The notes beneath the pieces are model-generated. The model was not told the origin of the DNA, searched no databases, and worked only from the letters and a program-made list of their open reading frames with translations. A program made the position numbers and the translations under genes. Positions 1-8,761 of a DNA stretch of 64,000 nucleotides are shown piece after piece. Within the stretch, counting starts at the first letter, position 1; each line of letters opens with the position of its first letter. Source of the DNA: Streptomyces sp. AC1-42W (GTDB lineage Bacteria > Actinomycetota > Actinomycetes > Streptomycetales > Streptomycetaceae); assembly GCF_003248355.1 (NCBI RefSeq), contig NZ_QKWY01000001.1:2128001-2192000 (forward strand), in the 5' to 3' direction.

Positions 1-45
1 TTACGAAAATGCGGAAGTGGTCGGTCGTCGCGCCCGGTCGACCGG

Positions 46-1434
46 TCAGTCGTGGGAGTGCAGGGGCTTGCCGGCCAGGGCCAGGTGGGCCTCGCCGAGC
101 GCCTCGCTCTGGGTCGGGTGGGCGTGGATGAGCTGGGCGACCTCGGCCGGCAGCGCCTCCCAGTTGTAGATCAGCTGGGCTTCGCCGACCTGCTCGCCCA
201 TACGGTCACCGACCATGTGGACGCCGACCACCGCACCGTCCTTGACCTGGACGAGCTTGATCTCGCCCGCGGTCTTGAGGATCTTGCTCTTGCCGTTGCC
301 GGCGAGGTTGTACTTGAGGGCGACGACCTTGTCCGCGCCGTAGAGCTCCTTGGCCTTGGCCTCGGTGATGCCGACGGAGGCGACCTCGGGGTGGCAGTAC
401 GTCACGCGCGGCACGCCGTCGTAGTCGATCGGGACGGTCTTGAGACCGGCCAGCCGCTCCGCGACGAGGATGCCCTCGGCGAAGCCGACGTGCGCGAGCT
501 GGAGCGTGGGGACCAGGTCGCCCACGGCGGAGATCGTCTCCACGTTGGTCCGCATGTACTCGTCGACCAGGACGTAGCCGCGGTCCATGGCGACCCCGGC
601 CTCCTCGTAACCCAGGCCCTGCGAGACCGGGCCGCGGCCGATCGCGACCAGCAGCACCTCCGCCTCGAAGGTCTTGCCGTCGGCGAGGGTGACCTTGACG
701 CCGTCCTGCGTGTACTCGGCGCTCTGGAAGAACGTGCCGAGGTTGAACTTGATGCCGCGCTTGCGGAAGGCGCGCTCAAGGAGCTTGGAGCTGTTCTCGT
801 CCTCGACCGGGACGAGGTGCTTGAGGCCCTCGACGATCGTCACGTCGGTGCCGAAGGAGGTCCACGCCGAGGCGAACTCGACGCCGATGACGCCGCCGCC
901 CAGCACGATCGCCGACTTCGGGACGCGGTCCAGCTTCAGCGCGTGGTCCGAGGAGATGATGCGGTTGCCGTCGATCTCCAGGCCCGGCAGCGACTTCGGC
1001 ACGGAGCCGGTCGCGAGCAGCACGTGGCGGCCCTGGACGCGCTGGCCGTTCACGTCCACCGAGGTGGGGGAGGAGAGGCGGCCCTCACCCTCGATGTAGT
1101 GCACCTTGCGGGAGGCGACGAGACCCTGCAGACCCTTGTACAGGCCGGAGATCACGTCGTCCTTGTACTTGTGGACGGCCGCCATGTCGATGCCCTCGAA
1201 GGTGGCCTGGACACCGAACTGGGCGGCTTCGCGGGCCTGGTCCGCGATCTCGCCCGCGTGCAGCAGGGCCTTCGTGGGGATGCAGCCGTTGTGCAGGCAG
1301 GTGCCGCCGACCTTGCCCTTCTCGATCAGAGCGACGTCCAGGCCCAGCTGCGCTCCGCGCAGGGCCGCGGCGTACCCGCCGCTACCACCGCCGAGGATCA
1401 CTAGGTCGAAAACGGTGCTGGCGTCGTTCGCCAC
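46..1434 (-). CDS. lpdA: dihydrolipoyl dehydrogenase (E3)
   Basis: Reoxidises the dihydrolipoyl groups of 2-oxoacid dehydrogenase complexes using FAD and NAD+, in the cytoplasm. The 462-residue product has the full family layout. An N-terminal FAD-binding GGGSGG lies near residue 15, the redox-active disulfide is GGTCLHNGC with Cys46 and Cys51, the NAD-binding GGGVIGVEF is mid-protein, and HAHPTQSE near the C-terminus carries the catalytic His-Glu pair. The GTG start (VANDAST) is preferred over an ATG 18 bases upstream because GGAGG sits 7 bases before it. The nearest upstream gene on the strand is 486 bases away, so it probably has its own promoter. In Streptomyces an E2 acyltransferase gene usually follows, which would lie just outside the window. 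Confidence 0.96.
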   Translation of the reverse strand: MANDASTVFDLVILGGGSGGYAAALRGAQLGLDVALIEKGKVGGTCLHNGCIPTKALLHAGEIADQAREAAQFGVQATFEGIDMAAVHKYKDDVISGLYKGLQGLVASRKVHYIEGEGRLSSPTSVDVNGQRVQGRHVLLATGSVPKSLPGLEIDGNRIISSDHALKLDRVPKSAIVLGGGVIGVEFASAWTSFGTDVTIVEGLKHLVPVEDENSSKLLERAFRKRGIKFNLGTFFQSAEYTQDGVKVTLADGKTFEAEVLLVAIGRGPVSQGLGYEEAGVAMDRGYVLVDEYMRTNVETISAVGDLVPTLQLAHVGFAEGILVAERLAGLKTVPIDYDGVPRVTYCHPEVASVGITEAKAKELYGADKVVALKYNLAGNGKSKILKTAGEIKLVQVKDGAVVGVHMVGDRMGEQVGEAQLIYNWEALPAEVAQLIHAHPTQSEALGEAHLALAGKPLHSHD

Positions 1435-1713
1435 GTCACGTCCTCCATGCATGTGCGCCGTACGCCGGGCCCCGTCCTCGGGGTGTTACCGGCCGGTCGG
1501 CTGGTGTGCGGCCGCTTTGTCTTCGGCCCTGTGGTGGGGGCCCTGTCCTGCCGAGAACCCATCTTCGCATTTGTTGACGGTGAGCGGGACGCGGGGCCCG
1601 TGTCCGGGGCGGATGATCGTCCGTCCCGGTGGATAACCGCTGCGTGCCGGACAGGGGATTTCGTCAAGAGCGAAACCACCCCGCCCGGACGCGGTGCCAT
1701 GGGTCAAACACAC

Positions 1714-1875
1714 AGGGCCCTTCGTTCGGACCAGGCCGGGCTCGCGGGCTCTGGTGCCGCACCTCGCGGCGTTGTCGTCAATCAACAACGCTCCGCGTTG
1801 CCTCATTCCTCCGCCTTGCGATGCACGACACCAGAGCCCGCTCCCTGATCCGGCCTGGTCCGAACGAAGGGCCCT
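1714..1875. repeat. 162-bp three-tier nested palindrome, MITE-like
   Basis: Perfect 26-bp inverted arms (1714-1739 and 1850-1875) enclose a second perfect 13-bp pair (1744-1756 and 1829-1841). Those enclose a central 7-bp hairpin (GCGTTGT at 1769-1775, ACAACGC at 1785-1791). No coding capacity is evident. It sits in the 486-bp space between pepA and lpdA and accounts for most of it. Length, perfect termini and lack of genes suggest a miniature inverted-repeat element or a very stable transcript-processing structure. No obvious target-site duplication flanks it. Confidence 0.7.
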
Positions 1876-1904
1876 ACGGCCCCGGACGTATGCCCGGGGC
1901 CGTA
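1875..1904 (-). terminator. hairpin after pepA
   Basis: An 11-bp GC-rich stem (TACGGCCCCGG with its complement) and 8-base loop lie 17 bases past the pepA stop. It abuts the larger palindrome. There is no long U-tract, as is usual in Streptomyces. Confidence 0.55.
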
Positions 1905-1920
1905 CAGAGGCCGGCCGGCC

Positions 1921-3474
1921 TCAGCCGAGGTCGCCGTCGGCGGTGCGCTCCGCCAGCTTGACCAGGGTGCGGACGGCGGAACCGGTGCCGCCCTTCGGCG
2001 TGTATCCGTACGGGGCGCCCTCGTGGAAGGCGGGGCCCGCGATGTCCAGGTGGGCCCAGGCGATGCCCTCGCCGACGAACTCCTTCAGGAACAGGCCGGC
2101 CACCAGGCCGCCGCCCATCCGCTCGCCCATGTTGGCGATGTCGGCGGTCGGCGAGTCCATGCCCTTGCGCAGGTCGGCCGGGAGCGGCATCGGCCAGGAC
2201 GCCTCGCCGACCTCCTCCGCGATCTCGTGGATCGAGGTACGGAAGGCGTCGTCGTTGGACATGATGCCGAAGGTGCGGTTGCCCAGCGCCAGCACCATGG
2301 CGCCGGTCAGGGTCGCCACGTCGACGAGCGCGTCCGGGTTCTCCTCCGAGGCGCGGGTGAGCGCGTCGGCCATGACGAGCCGGCCCTCGGCGTCGGTGTT
2401 GAGCACCTCGACGGTCTTGCCGCTGTACATGCGCAGCACGTCGCCGGGGCGGGTGGCGCTGCCCGACGGCATGTTCTCGGCGAGGGCCAGCCAGCCGGTG
2501 ACGTTGACCCGCAGGCCCAGACGGGCGGCCGTGACGACGGTCGCGAACACGGCGGCGGCGCCGGCCATGTCGCACTTCATCGTCTCGTTGTGACCGGCCG
2601 GCTTCAGCGAGATGCCGCCCGAGTCGTAGGTGATGCCCTTGCCGACGAGGGCCAGGGTCTTCTCCGCCTTCGGGTGCGTGTAGGCGAGCTTCACCAGGCG
2701 CGGGCCGCGGGTCGCGCCCTGGCCGACGCCGAGGATGCCGCCGTAGCCGCCCTTGACGAGCGCCTTCTCGTCCAGCACCTGCACCTTGATGCCGTGCTCC
2801 TTGCCGGCGGCGGAGGCCACGGCGGCGAAGGACTCGGGGTACAGGTCGTTGGGCGGGGTGTTGACCAGGTCGCGGGCGCGGTTGATCTCCTCGGCGAGGG
2901 CGATCGCGCGCTCGGCGGCGGCCTTGAACGCCTTGTCGCGCGGCTTGGCGCCGAGTACGGCGACCTCGGCCAGCGCCGGCTTGGCACCCGCGGGCTCGGC
3001 ACCCTTCGGCGCGAGCTTGTTCTCGCCGGCCTGGTAGGCGATGAAGGCGTACGCGCCGAGCAGCGCGCCCTCCGCGATCGCCTCGGCGTCCTCGACGGAG
3101 CCGATGGGCAGCGCGAAGCCGGCCTTCTTCGCCCCGGCCAGCGAACGGGCGGCGGCACCGGCGGCCCGGCGCAGCGCCTCGGCGTCGTACGTGCCGTCCT
3201 TCTCGGGGGCCTTGCCGAGGCCGACCGCGATGACGACCGGGGCCTTGAGGCCGTCCGGAGCCGGGACCTTCGTCAGCTCGCCCTCGGCACCCGAGGCGCC
3301 CAGGGTCGACAGGACGGCGGCGAGCTTCCCGCCGAACGCCTTGTCCACGGCCTCGGCGCCCGGTGCGAGGACGACGTCCGCGGACTTGGATCCAGCGCTC
3401 TTGGCGACGCCCACGACGAGGGCGTCGGCGCGCAGCGTCGCCGCACCGGCGGTGCTGAGAGTGAGAGCAGTCAC
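1921..3474 (-). CDS. pepA: leucyl aminopeptidase (M17)
   Basis: A cytosolic dimetal aminopeptidase of the M17 family that removes N-terminal residues from peptides. The 517-residue product is close to the usual length of about 500. The C-terminal catalytic half holds the metal and active-site motifs: KGITYDSGGISLKP with the conserved Lys and Asp, then the family signature NTDAEGRL near residue 350. The N-terminal half is a poorly conserved macro-like domain. The GTG start (VTALTLS) is chosen because GGAAG lies upstream and the further 26 residues possible in frame are basic and unlike the family. A hairpin follows the gene. It faces away from the divergent GH114-like lipoprotein gene. Confidence 0.95.
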   Translation of the reverse strand: MTALTLSTAGAATLRADALVVGVAKSAGSKSADVVLAPGAEAVDKAFGGKLAAVLSTLGASGAEGELTKVPAPDGLKAPVVIAVGLGKAPEKDGTYDAEALRRAAGAAARSLAGAKKAGFALPIGSVEDAEAIAEGALLGAYAFIAYQAGENKLAPKGAEPAGAKPALAEVAVLGAKPRDKAFKAAAERAIALAEEINRARDLVNTPPNDLYPESFAAVASAAGKEHGIKVQVLDEKALVKGGYGGILGVGQGATRGPRLVKLAYTHPKAEKTLALVGKGITYDSGGISLKPAGHNETMKCDMAGAAAVFATVVTAARLGLRVNVTGWLALAENMPSGSATRPGDVLRMYSGKTVEVLNTDAEGRLVMADALTRASEENPDALVDVATLTGAMVLALGNRTFGIMSNDDAFRTSIHEIAEEVGEASWPMPLPADLRKGMDSPTADIANMGERMGGGLVAGLFLKEFVGEGIAWAHLDIAGPAFHEGAPYGYTPKGGTGSAVRTLVKLAERTADGDLG

Positions 3475-3720
3475 GGTGGTGAAATCTCGCTTCCGTTGAG
3501 TTCTTTTCCGGCCCTGTAGTGGTCGAGGGGTGGCCGACCGGGCCCGGCGCATCGTAGACGCCGTCGCAATGTGCCGGGAATGAGCCTACGCGCGCCTTTG
3601 CTGCCCGCTCACGGCGGCGGGCCGTAGCGGTCGCACGGCTGTTCCCCGGCCGACGTACGGTGGGGGTTCCGGGAAGATCGTCCCGGTGGCCCCGGGCTCG
3701 GGGCGGACACGGGGGGAACG

Positions 3721-4599
3721 ATGCGCGACCGTACGGCCGCACGGGTGGGCGGGGCGCGCGGCGCCCTCGCCTGCGGCGCACTGGCACTGGCACTGCTCAC
3801 GCTGCTCGCGGGCTGCGCCCGGGACCGGGACGGCGCCCCGGCGGGCGAGGACGCCGGAGCCGGGGCGTCCGCCCAGCCCGCGCGGCAGCGCTGGCAGCCG
3901 GAGCCCGGCACCGACTGGCAGTGGCAGCTGTCGGGCCGGCTCGACACCACCGTGGACGCCCCGGTGTACGACATCGACGGCTTCGACCGGACGGCGGCCG
4001 AGGTCGCCGCGCTGCACCGCGAGGGCCGCAAGGTCATCTGCTACCTGTCCACCGGCGCCTGGGAGGACTTCCGCCCGGACGCGGCCCGTTTCCCCACCGC
4101 GCTCCTCGGGAAGGGCAACGGCTGGAAGGGCGAGCGCTGGCTCGACATCCGGCGCACCGACGTCCTGGAGCCGCTGATGGAGTCCCGGATCGAGATGTGC
4201 GCCGACAAGGGGTTCGACGCGGTCGAGCCGGACAACATGGACGGCTACCGCAACGAGAGCGGCTTCCCGCTGACCGCCGCCGACCAGCTCCGCTACAACC
4301 GTCTGATCGCCCGCCTGGTCCACCGCCACGGCATGGCCGCCGGCCTCAAGAACGACCTGCCGCAGATTCCGGAGCTGGTCGGGGACTTCGACTTCGCGGT
4401 CAACGAGCAGTGCGCGCAGTACGACGAGTGCGAGGAGCTCACCCCGTTCGTGAAGGCGGGCAAGGCGGTGTTCCACGTCGAGTACGAGCTGCCCGCCGAG
4501 CGGTTCTGCGCACAGTCCCGGAAGCTGGGGCTCAGCTCGCTGCGCAAGGAGTACGCACTGGACGCGTCGCGCGAGTCCTGCGCGGCGGACGCGGACTGA
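3721..4599 (+). CDS. GH114-like endo-alpha-1,4-polygalactosaminidase family lipoprotein
   Basis: A 292-residue exported protein with a basic N-terminus, hydrophobic stretch and lipobox LLAGC (Cys32), so probably a surface lipoprotein. The mature part resembles the TM1410/GH114 barrel family: VYDIDGFDR near residue 80, CYLSTGAWEDFRPD near 107, and FDAVEPDNMDGY near 160, which carries acidic residues expected in the barrel active site. Four cysteines in the C-terminal half may form disulfides outside the cell. Family members are proposed to cut galactosaminoglycan-type exopolymers, but many homologues are uncharacterised, so the substrate is an inference. It is monocistronic and converges on cobS. 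Confidence 0.8.
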   Translation: MRDRTAARVGGARGALACGALALALLTLLAGCARDRDGAPAGEDAGAGASAQPARQRWQPEPGTDWQWQLSGRLDTTVDAPVYDIDGFDRTAAEVAALHREGRKVICYLSTGAWEDFRPDAARFPTALLGKGNGWKGERWLDIRRTDVLEPLMESRIEMCADKGFDAVEPDNMDGYRNESGFPLTAADQLRYNRLIARLVHRHGMAAGLKNDLPQIPELVGDFDFAVNEQCAQYDECEELTPFVKAGKAVFHVEYELPAERFCAQSRKLGLSSLRKEYALDASRESCAADAD

Positions 4600-4600
4600 C

Positions 4601-4666
4601 GGGGCGCCGGGTTTCGCGCCCCACCGGTCCGGGAAGCCCCGCGGGACGCGCCGGGTTTCGCGCCCC
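4601..4666. terminator. tandem repeated hairpins between convergent genes
   Basis: A GGGGCGC/GCGCCCC hairpin follows directly on the lipoprotein stop. A 19-bp direct repeat that includes it (4604-4622) recurs 44 bases later (4648-4666), giving two near-identical stem-loops in the gap before the cobS stop. A bidirectional terminator is the simplest reading. Confidence 0.5.
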
Positions 4667-4691
4667 GCCCGGCCGGGAAACGCGTCAGCCG

Positions 4692-5474
4692 TCAGCCCAG
4701 TGCCAGCGCCACCAGCGCCACCGTCGCCGCCGTCTCCGCGAGCGCCCCGAACACATCGCCGGTCACCCCGCCGAACCGCCGCACGCAGTGCCGCAGCAGC
4801 AGCTCCGCCACCGCCACCGCGGCCACCGCGCCCAGGCCGCAGCGCAGCGCCCCGTACCCGCCGGTCAGCGCCCCCGCCCCCGCGCAGCCGGCCACCACCA
4901 CGAGCCCGACCGCCACCGCACCGGCCACCGGAACCGTTCCGGCGACCGCCGCGCCCAGGCCCTCCGGCCGGGCCGCCGGCACCCCGCGCCGCGAGGCCAG
5001 GGTCAGCGCGAGCCGGGCGACGACCGCCGCGACCGCGGCCGCCACCGCGCCGTGCGCCCAGCCCCGCGCGTACTCCTGCTGAAGCACCGCCACCTGCGCC
5101 AGCAGCACGAACAGCAGGGTGATCACGCCGAACGGGCCGATGTCCGACTGCTTCATGATCCGCAGCGCGTCACCGGCCGGCTTGCCGCTGCCCAGGCCGT
5201 CCGCGGTGTCCGCGAGACCGTCCAGATGGAGCCCCCGGGTGAGCACGGCGGGCACGGCCGCCGAGGCCACCGCGGCGAGCAGCGGGCCCGCGCCGCCCCA
5301 CAGCAGCAGGCTGCCCGGCACCGCCGCGAGCAGGCCCACCACCAGCCCGGCCACCGGCGCGCACAGCATCCCGGCCCGCGCGGCCTCCCGGTCCCAGCGG
5401 GTCACGCGGACGGGGAGCACGGTCAGGGTGCCGAAGGCGAACCGCAGGCCGTGGCTGTCGAGGGAGGAGGTCAC
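4692..5474 (-). CDS. cobS: adenosylcobinamide-GDP ribazoletransferase
   Basis: Membrane enzyme that joins adenosylcobinamide-GDP to alpha-ribazole (or its phosphate), the last step in building the nucleotide loop of cobalamin. The 260-residue product has about six hydrophobic segments. It carries two family motifs: HLDGLADTADGLGSG near residue 85 (acidic, metal-binding) and MKQSDIGPFG near 108. Start is GTG (VTSSLDSHG) with GGAG-like bases just upstream. It belongs with cobT and the cobU fusion on the same strand, although a membrane-protein gene on the opposite strand separates it from cobT. Confidence 0.93.
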   Translation of the reverse strand: MTSSLDSHGLRFAFGTLTVLPVRVTRWDREAARAGMLCAPVAGLVVGLLAAVPGSLLLWGGAGPLLAAVASAAVPAVLTRGLHLDGLADTADGLGSGKPAGDALRIMKQSDIGPFGVITLLFVLLAQVAVLQQEYARGWAHGAVAAAVAAVVARLALTLASRRGVPAARPEGLGAAVAGTVPVAGAVAVGLVVVAGCAGAGALTGGYGALRCGLGAVAAVAVAELLLRHCVRRFGGVTGDVFGALAETAATVALVALALG

Positions 5475-5561
5475 GGCGCGCAGGCTAATCGGTGCGCCCG
5501 GCCGCTAGATTGTCCGAAATGCCGCACAACGGGGCAGAAGCGGATGACCGGGAGTGGTGGG

Positions 5562-6332
5562 ATGGGTCACTGGTTCGAGCGCAACTTCGTCGAGCCGGGG
5601 AAACTTCCGCTGCTCCTCGCCCTGACCGCCTTCGTGCTGACCTTCGCCGTGACCCGGTTCATCACCCGGATGATCCGGGCCGGGAAGGGCCCGTTCCGCG
5701 ACATCACGCCCGGCGGCGTCCACATCCACCACGTGGTGCCCGGCGTGGTGCTGAGCGTCGTCGGCGGCTTCGGCGCGGTCGCCTGCGGGCAGCACGGCGT
5801 CGCGGCCGCCCTGTGCGCGGTCGTCTTCGGCGTGGGCGCGGGGCTGGTCCTGGACGAGTTCGCGCTGATCCTGCATCTGGACGACGTGTACTGGACGGAG
5901 GAGGGCCGCCGGAGCGTGGAGGTCGTCGTGCTCACGGCGGCCCTGGTGCTGCTGGTGCTCGGCGGGTTCTCGCCGCTGGGCGTGGACGATCTGAGCGACG
6001 ATCAGCAGCAGGGCAGGGCGGGCGCGGTGGTCACCGTCGTCATCAACTTCTGCTTCGTCCTGATCACCCTGTTCAAGGGGAAGGCCAGGATGGCGGTGGT
6101 CGGCACCCTGGTTCCCTTCGTGGCCCTGGTCGGGGCGGTACGGCTGGCCCGGCCGACCTCGCCGTGGGCCAAGCGGTTCTACCGCGGCCGGCACCGGGCC
6201 CGCTCCCGCGCGGTGCTGCGCGCCTACCACCACGACGTCCGCTGGGCCGGGCCGCGCCGCAGGTTCCAGGACCTCATCGGCGGGGCGCCGGACCGGGTCC
6301 CCGCCCCGCCGCCCCCGCCGCCCCAGCCGTGA
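5562..6332 (+). CDS. integral membrane protein of unknown function
   Basis: A 256-residue protein with about five to six hydrophobic segments (near 10-30, 55-75, 80-100, 125-150, 165-185 and 190-210). A HIHHVVPG segment in the N-terminal third and an acidic stretch LHLDDVYWTEEGRR are notable and could bind metal. The C-terminus is Arg-rich and ends in a poly-proline tail. The ATG at 5562 is chosen over one 18 bases upstream because GGAG lies 7 bases before it. It is divergent from cobS and convergent with cobT, so it sits inside the cobalamin cluster without being co-transcribed with it. A role in cobalt or cobinamide handling would be pure speculation. Confidence 0.8.
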   Translation: MGHWFERNFVEPGKLPLLLALTAFVLTFAVTRFITRMIRAGKGPFRDITPGGVHIHHVVPGVVLSVVGGFGAVACGQHGVAAALCAVVFGVGAGLVLDEFALILHLDDVYWTEEGRRSVEVVVLTAALVLLVLGGFSPLGVDDLSDDQQQGRAGAVVTVVINFCFVLITLFKGKARMAVVGTLVPFVALVGAVRLARPTSPWAKRFYRGRHRARSRAVLRAYHHDVRWAGPRRRFQDLIGGAPDRVPAPPPPPPQP

Positions 6333-6350
6333 CCGCGGCGAGCGCCGCCA

Positions 6351-7424
6351 TCAGCCCGCGGCCCCGTCCTCGGCGGCCTCCGCCTCCGGCTCGCGCTCGG
6401 GCAGCTCCGCCGCCAGCGCCGCCGCGGCCTGGACGAGCGGGAGGGCGAGCAGCGCCCCGCACCCCTCGCCGACGATCACCCCGTGGTCGAGCACCGGGTT
6501 GAGCGCCATCCGGTCGAGCGCCTTCGCCTGCGCCGGCTCACCGCTCGCCTGGCCCGCCAGCCACCAGTCCGGCGCCCGGAACGCGGCCCGCTGGCCGACC
6601 AGCGCGGCCGCCGCCCCGACCACACCGTCCAGGATCACCGGCAGCCGCCGCACCGCGCACTGGAGCAGGAAGCCGGTCATCGCGGCCAGATCGGCGCCGC
6701 CCACCGTCGCCAGCAGCTCCAGCTGGTCGCCCAGGACCGGCCGGGCCCGGCGCAGCGCGTCGCGGATCGCCGCGCACTTGCGCATCCACGCCAGGTCGTC
6801 GATGCCCGCGCCACCGCGCCCGGTCACCACCGAGGCGTCCGTGCCGCACAGCGCGGCGATCAGCGTCGCCGCCGCCGTCGTACCGCCCACGCTGAGGTCG
6901 CCGAGCACCACCAGATCGGTGCCCGAGTCGGCCTCCTCGTCGGCCACCGTCATGCCGAGCCGCACCGCGGCCCGGGCCTCGTCGGCCGTCAGCGCGTCCT
7001 CGACGTCGATCCGCCCGCTGCCCCGCCGCACCCGGGTGCGCACGACGGCCTCCGGCAGCAGCTCCGGATCGCAGTCGAGACCGGCGTCCACGATCCGCAC
7101 CGGCACGGCGTACCGGCGGGCCAGGACCGCCAGCGGGGTCGCGCCCTCCAGCGTGGCCCGCACCAGCTCGTGCGCGGTGCCGGCCTTCCGCCCCGACACA
7201 TCGAGCCGCGCCACCCCGTGGTCGCCCGCGAACAGCACCACGCGCGGCTGCTCGATCGTCCGCACCGGAGCCGCCTGCTGCGCCGCGGACAACCACTCAC
7301 CCAGCTCGTCCAGCCGCCCGAGGGCGCCCACCGGCACGCTCAACCGCTCCCGGCGTTCCTCGGCATCGCGCCGTACGCCCCCGTCCGGGCGTTCGATCAG
7401 ATCGGAGAAGTCGTCCAGATTCAC
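6351..7424 (-). CDS. cobT: nicotinate-nucleotide-dimethylbenzimidazole phosphoribosyltransferase
   Basis: Makes alpha-ribazole phosphate from nicotinate mononucleotide and dimethylbenzimidazole, supplying the lower ligand used by CobS. The 357-residue product matches CobT throughout: PVGALGRLDELGEWL near residue 30, GDHGVAR near 68, GRGGAGIDD near 200, and the C-terminal GEGCGALLALPLV with the catalytic Glu. The start is GTG (VNLDDFS) with GAGG about 9 bases upstream. The C-terminus carries an extra Glu-rich tail. The cobU fusion lies upstream on the same strand, 134 bases away. Confidence 0.93.
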   Translation of the reverse strand: MNLDDFSDLIERPDGGVRRDAEERRERLSVPVGALGRLDELGEWLSAAQQAAPVRTIEQPRVVLFAGDHGVARLDVSGRKAGTAHELVRATLEGATPLAVLARRYAVPVRIVDAGLDCDPELLPEAVVRTRVRRGSGRIDVEDALTADEARAAVRLGMTVADEEADSGTDLVVLGDLSVGGTTAAATLIAALCGTDASVVTGRGGAGIDDLAWMRKCAAIRDALRRARPVLGDQLELLATVGGADLAAMTGFLLQCAVRRLPVILDGVVGAAAALVGQRAAFRAPDWWLAGQASGEPAQAKALDRMALNPVLDHGVIVGEGCGALLALPLVQAAAALAAELPEREPEAEAAEDGAAG

Positions 7425-7558
7425 GGGGTTCTGCCTCGCGGGATAGATACGGGGGATGGTCCGTCGAGCCCGTCACGGGCCCACTGCGGAACAGTACCCG
7501 CCGCCCTTTCCGCCCCGGCCCGGCCGGAGCGGGCCGCCTGCGGGCCCACCGCTCCCGC

Positions 7559-8761
7559 TCAGCCGCGCAGCGGCACCGCCTGGCCCGCCACCACCAGCAG
7601 CACCTGCTCGCACTCGCCGGACACCGCCGCGTTCAGCCGGCCCAGCTCGTCCCGGAAGCGCCGGCCGGACGCCGTCGCCGGAACCACGCCCGAGCCGGTC
7701 TCGTTGGTCACCATGACGACCGTGCGCCGGGTCCCGCGCACGGCGGCGACCAGCTCCGCCGTGCGCGCCCGCAGCGCCCGCTCCCCGCCCTCCGCCCAGG
7801 TCACGTCGTCCCAGGCACCCACCCGGTCCATCAGGTGCGTCAGCCACAGCGACAGGCAGTCGATCAGCAGCGGCGGCCCGTCCGCGGCCAGCAGCTCCGT
7901 CAGCGCGCAGGTCTCCTCGGTGCGCCAGCTCGCCGGCCGCCGCTCCCGGTGCAGCCCGACCCGGGCCGCCCACTCGGCGTCCCCGTCGCGCCCGCCGCCG
8001 GTCGCCACGTACACCACCTCCGGGTACGTCTCCAGCCGGCGTTCCGCCTCGACGGACTTCCCGGAGCGCGCGCCCCCGGTGATCAGGGTGCGCCGGGGGA
8101 GCGGGGCGGGCTCGCGGAAGCCGCCGACCGTCAGCGTCGTGCCGTCCGGCACGGCCCGCGCCCCGGCCGCGGCGAGCCGGCGCTCCAGCTCCGGGGCGGG
8201 CGGCGCGTCGTGGCCCAGATGGACGGCGATCAGCTCGGTGGCGGACCCGACCGCCCCGGCGGCCCGCAGCCGCGCCACGGCGTCGGGCCGTCCGACGAGG
8301 TCCAGGGCGACCAGGTCGTACGGCTGCGCCACCGGCTCCGCGAGCCCGGCCGGCGCGCCGCCCGGCGGCAGGTACAGCAGCCGGGCGCCCTCGGGCGAGA
8401 TCACCTCGTACCCCGTACCGGGCGCGTCCATCGGCACCGCCCGTACCCGGTGCCCGCTGATCAGCGTCAGCTCCCGCCCGTCCGGCACCCGGCCCGCCGG
8501 AGGCAGCCCGGCGGGCAGTTCGACGGCGGGCCCGTCGTGGGGGTGGGTCAGCAGCACCTGGCGTACGGCGGTGAGCGAGCGGCCCGCGCGGGCGGCGGCG
8601 AACACCGCGCCGGGCGTCAGGTCGAGCAGCAGCGCGTCGTCCACCAGGAGAGCGGTCGCGGCCCGGCCGGCGGAGCCGCGGGCGAGGGCGCACGCGGCGC
8701 AGGGGCAGTCGGGCCGCGGCAGCCCGTCGGGGGCTCCGGTGCCGAGCAGAGTCAGTTCCAC
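7559..8761 (-). CDS. cobU: beta-lactamase-fold/CobU fusion: adenosylcobinamide kinase / guanylyltransferase
   Basis: A 400-residue two-domain protein. Residues 1 to about 205 look like a metallo-beta-lactamase-fold domain: LLGTGAPDGLPRPDC at the N-terminus with a CPCAAC cluster, and LLTHPHDGPA where HxHxDH would be expected, so the metal site appears degenerate. Residues from about 225 to the end are CobU, with P-loop GGARSGKS near 232, TGGGRDGDAEW, LIDCLSLWLTHL and VTNETGSGVVP. CobU phosphorylates adenosylcobinamide and converts it to adenosylcobinamide-GDP. The GTG start (VELTLLG) has AGGA 7 bases upstream; the longer in-frame extension is unlike the family. The fusion is common in Streptomyces, and the role of its N-terminal half is not established to my knowledge. 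Confidence 0.9.
   Translation of the reverse strand: MELTLLGTGAPDGLPRPDCPCAACALARGSAGRAATALLVDDALLLDLTPGAVFAAARAGRSLTAVRQVLLTHPHDGPAVELPAGLPPAGRVPDGRELTLISGHRVRAVPMDAPGTGYEVISPEGARLLYLPPGGAPAGLAEPVAQPYDLVALDLVGRPDAVARLRAAGAVGSATELIAVHLGHDAPPAPELERRLAAAGARAVPDGTTLTVGGFREPAPLPRRTLITGGARSGKSVEAERRLETYPEVVYVATGGGRDGDAEWAARVGLHRERRPASWRTEETCALTELLAADGPPLLIDCLSLWLTHLMDRVGAWDDVTWAEGGERALRARTAELVAAVRGTRRTVVMVTNETGSGVVPATASGRRFRDELGRLNAAVSGECEQVLLVVAGQAVPLRG

Noticed and set aside
52..1404. Long open frame antisense to lpdA
   Set aside because: Overlaps a certain gene fully; high-GC codon bias creates long mirror frames, and the translation has no recognisable domain.
3660..5561. Frame continuous with the membrane protein gene at 5562-6332
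   Set aside because: It runs through two other real genes; the Arg/Pro-rich translation is typical of a shadow frame and the ribosome site supports the start at 5562.
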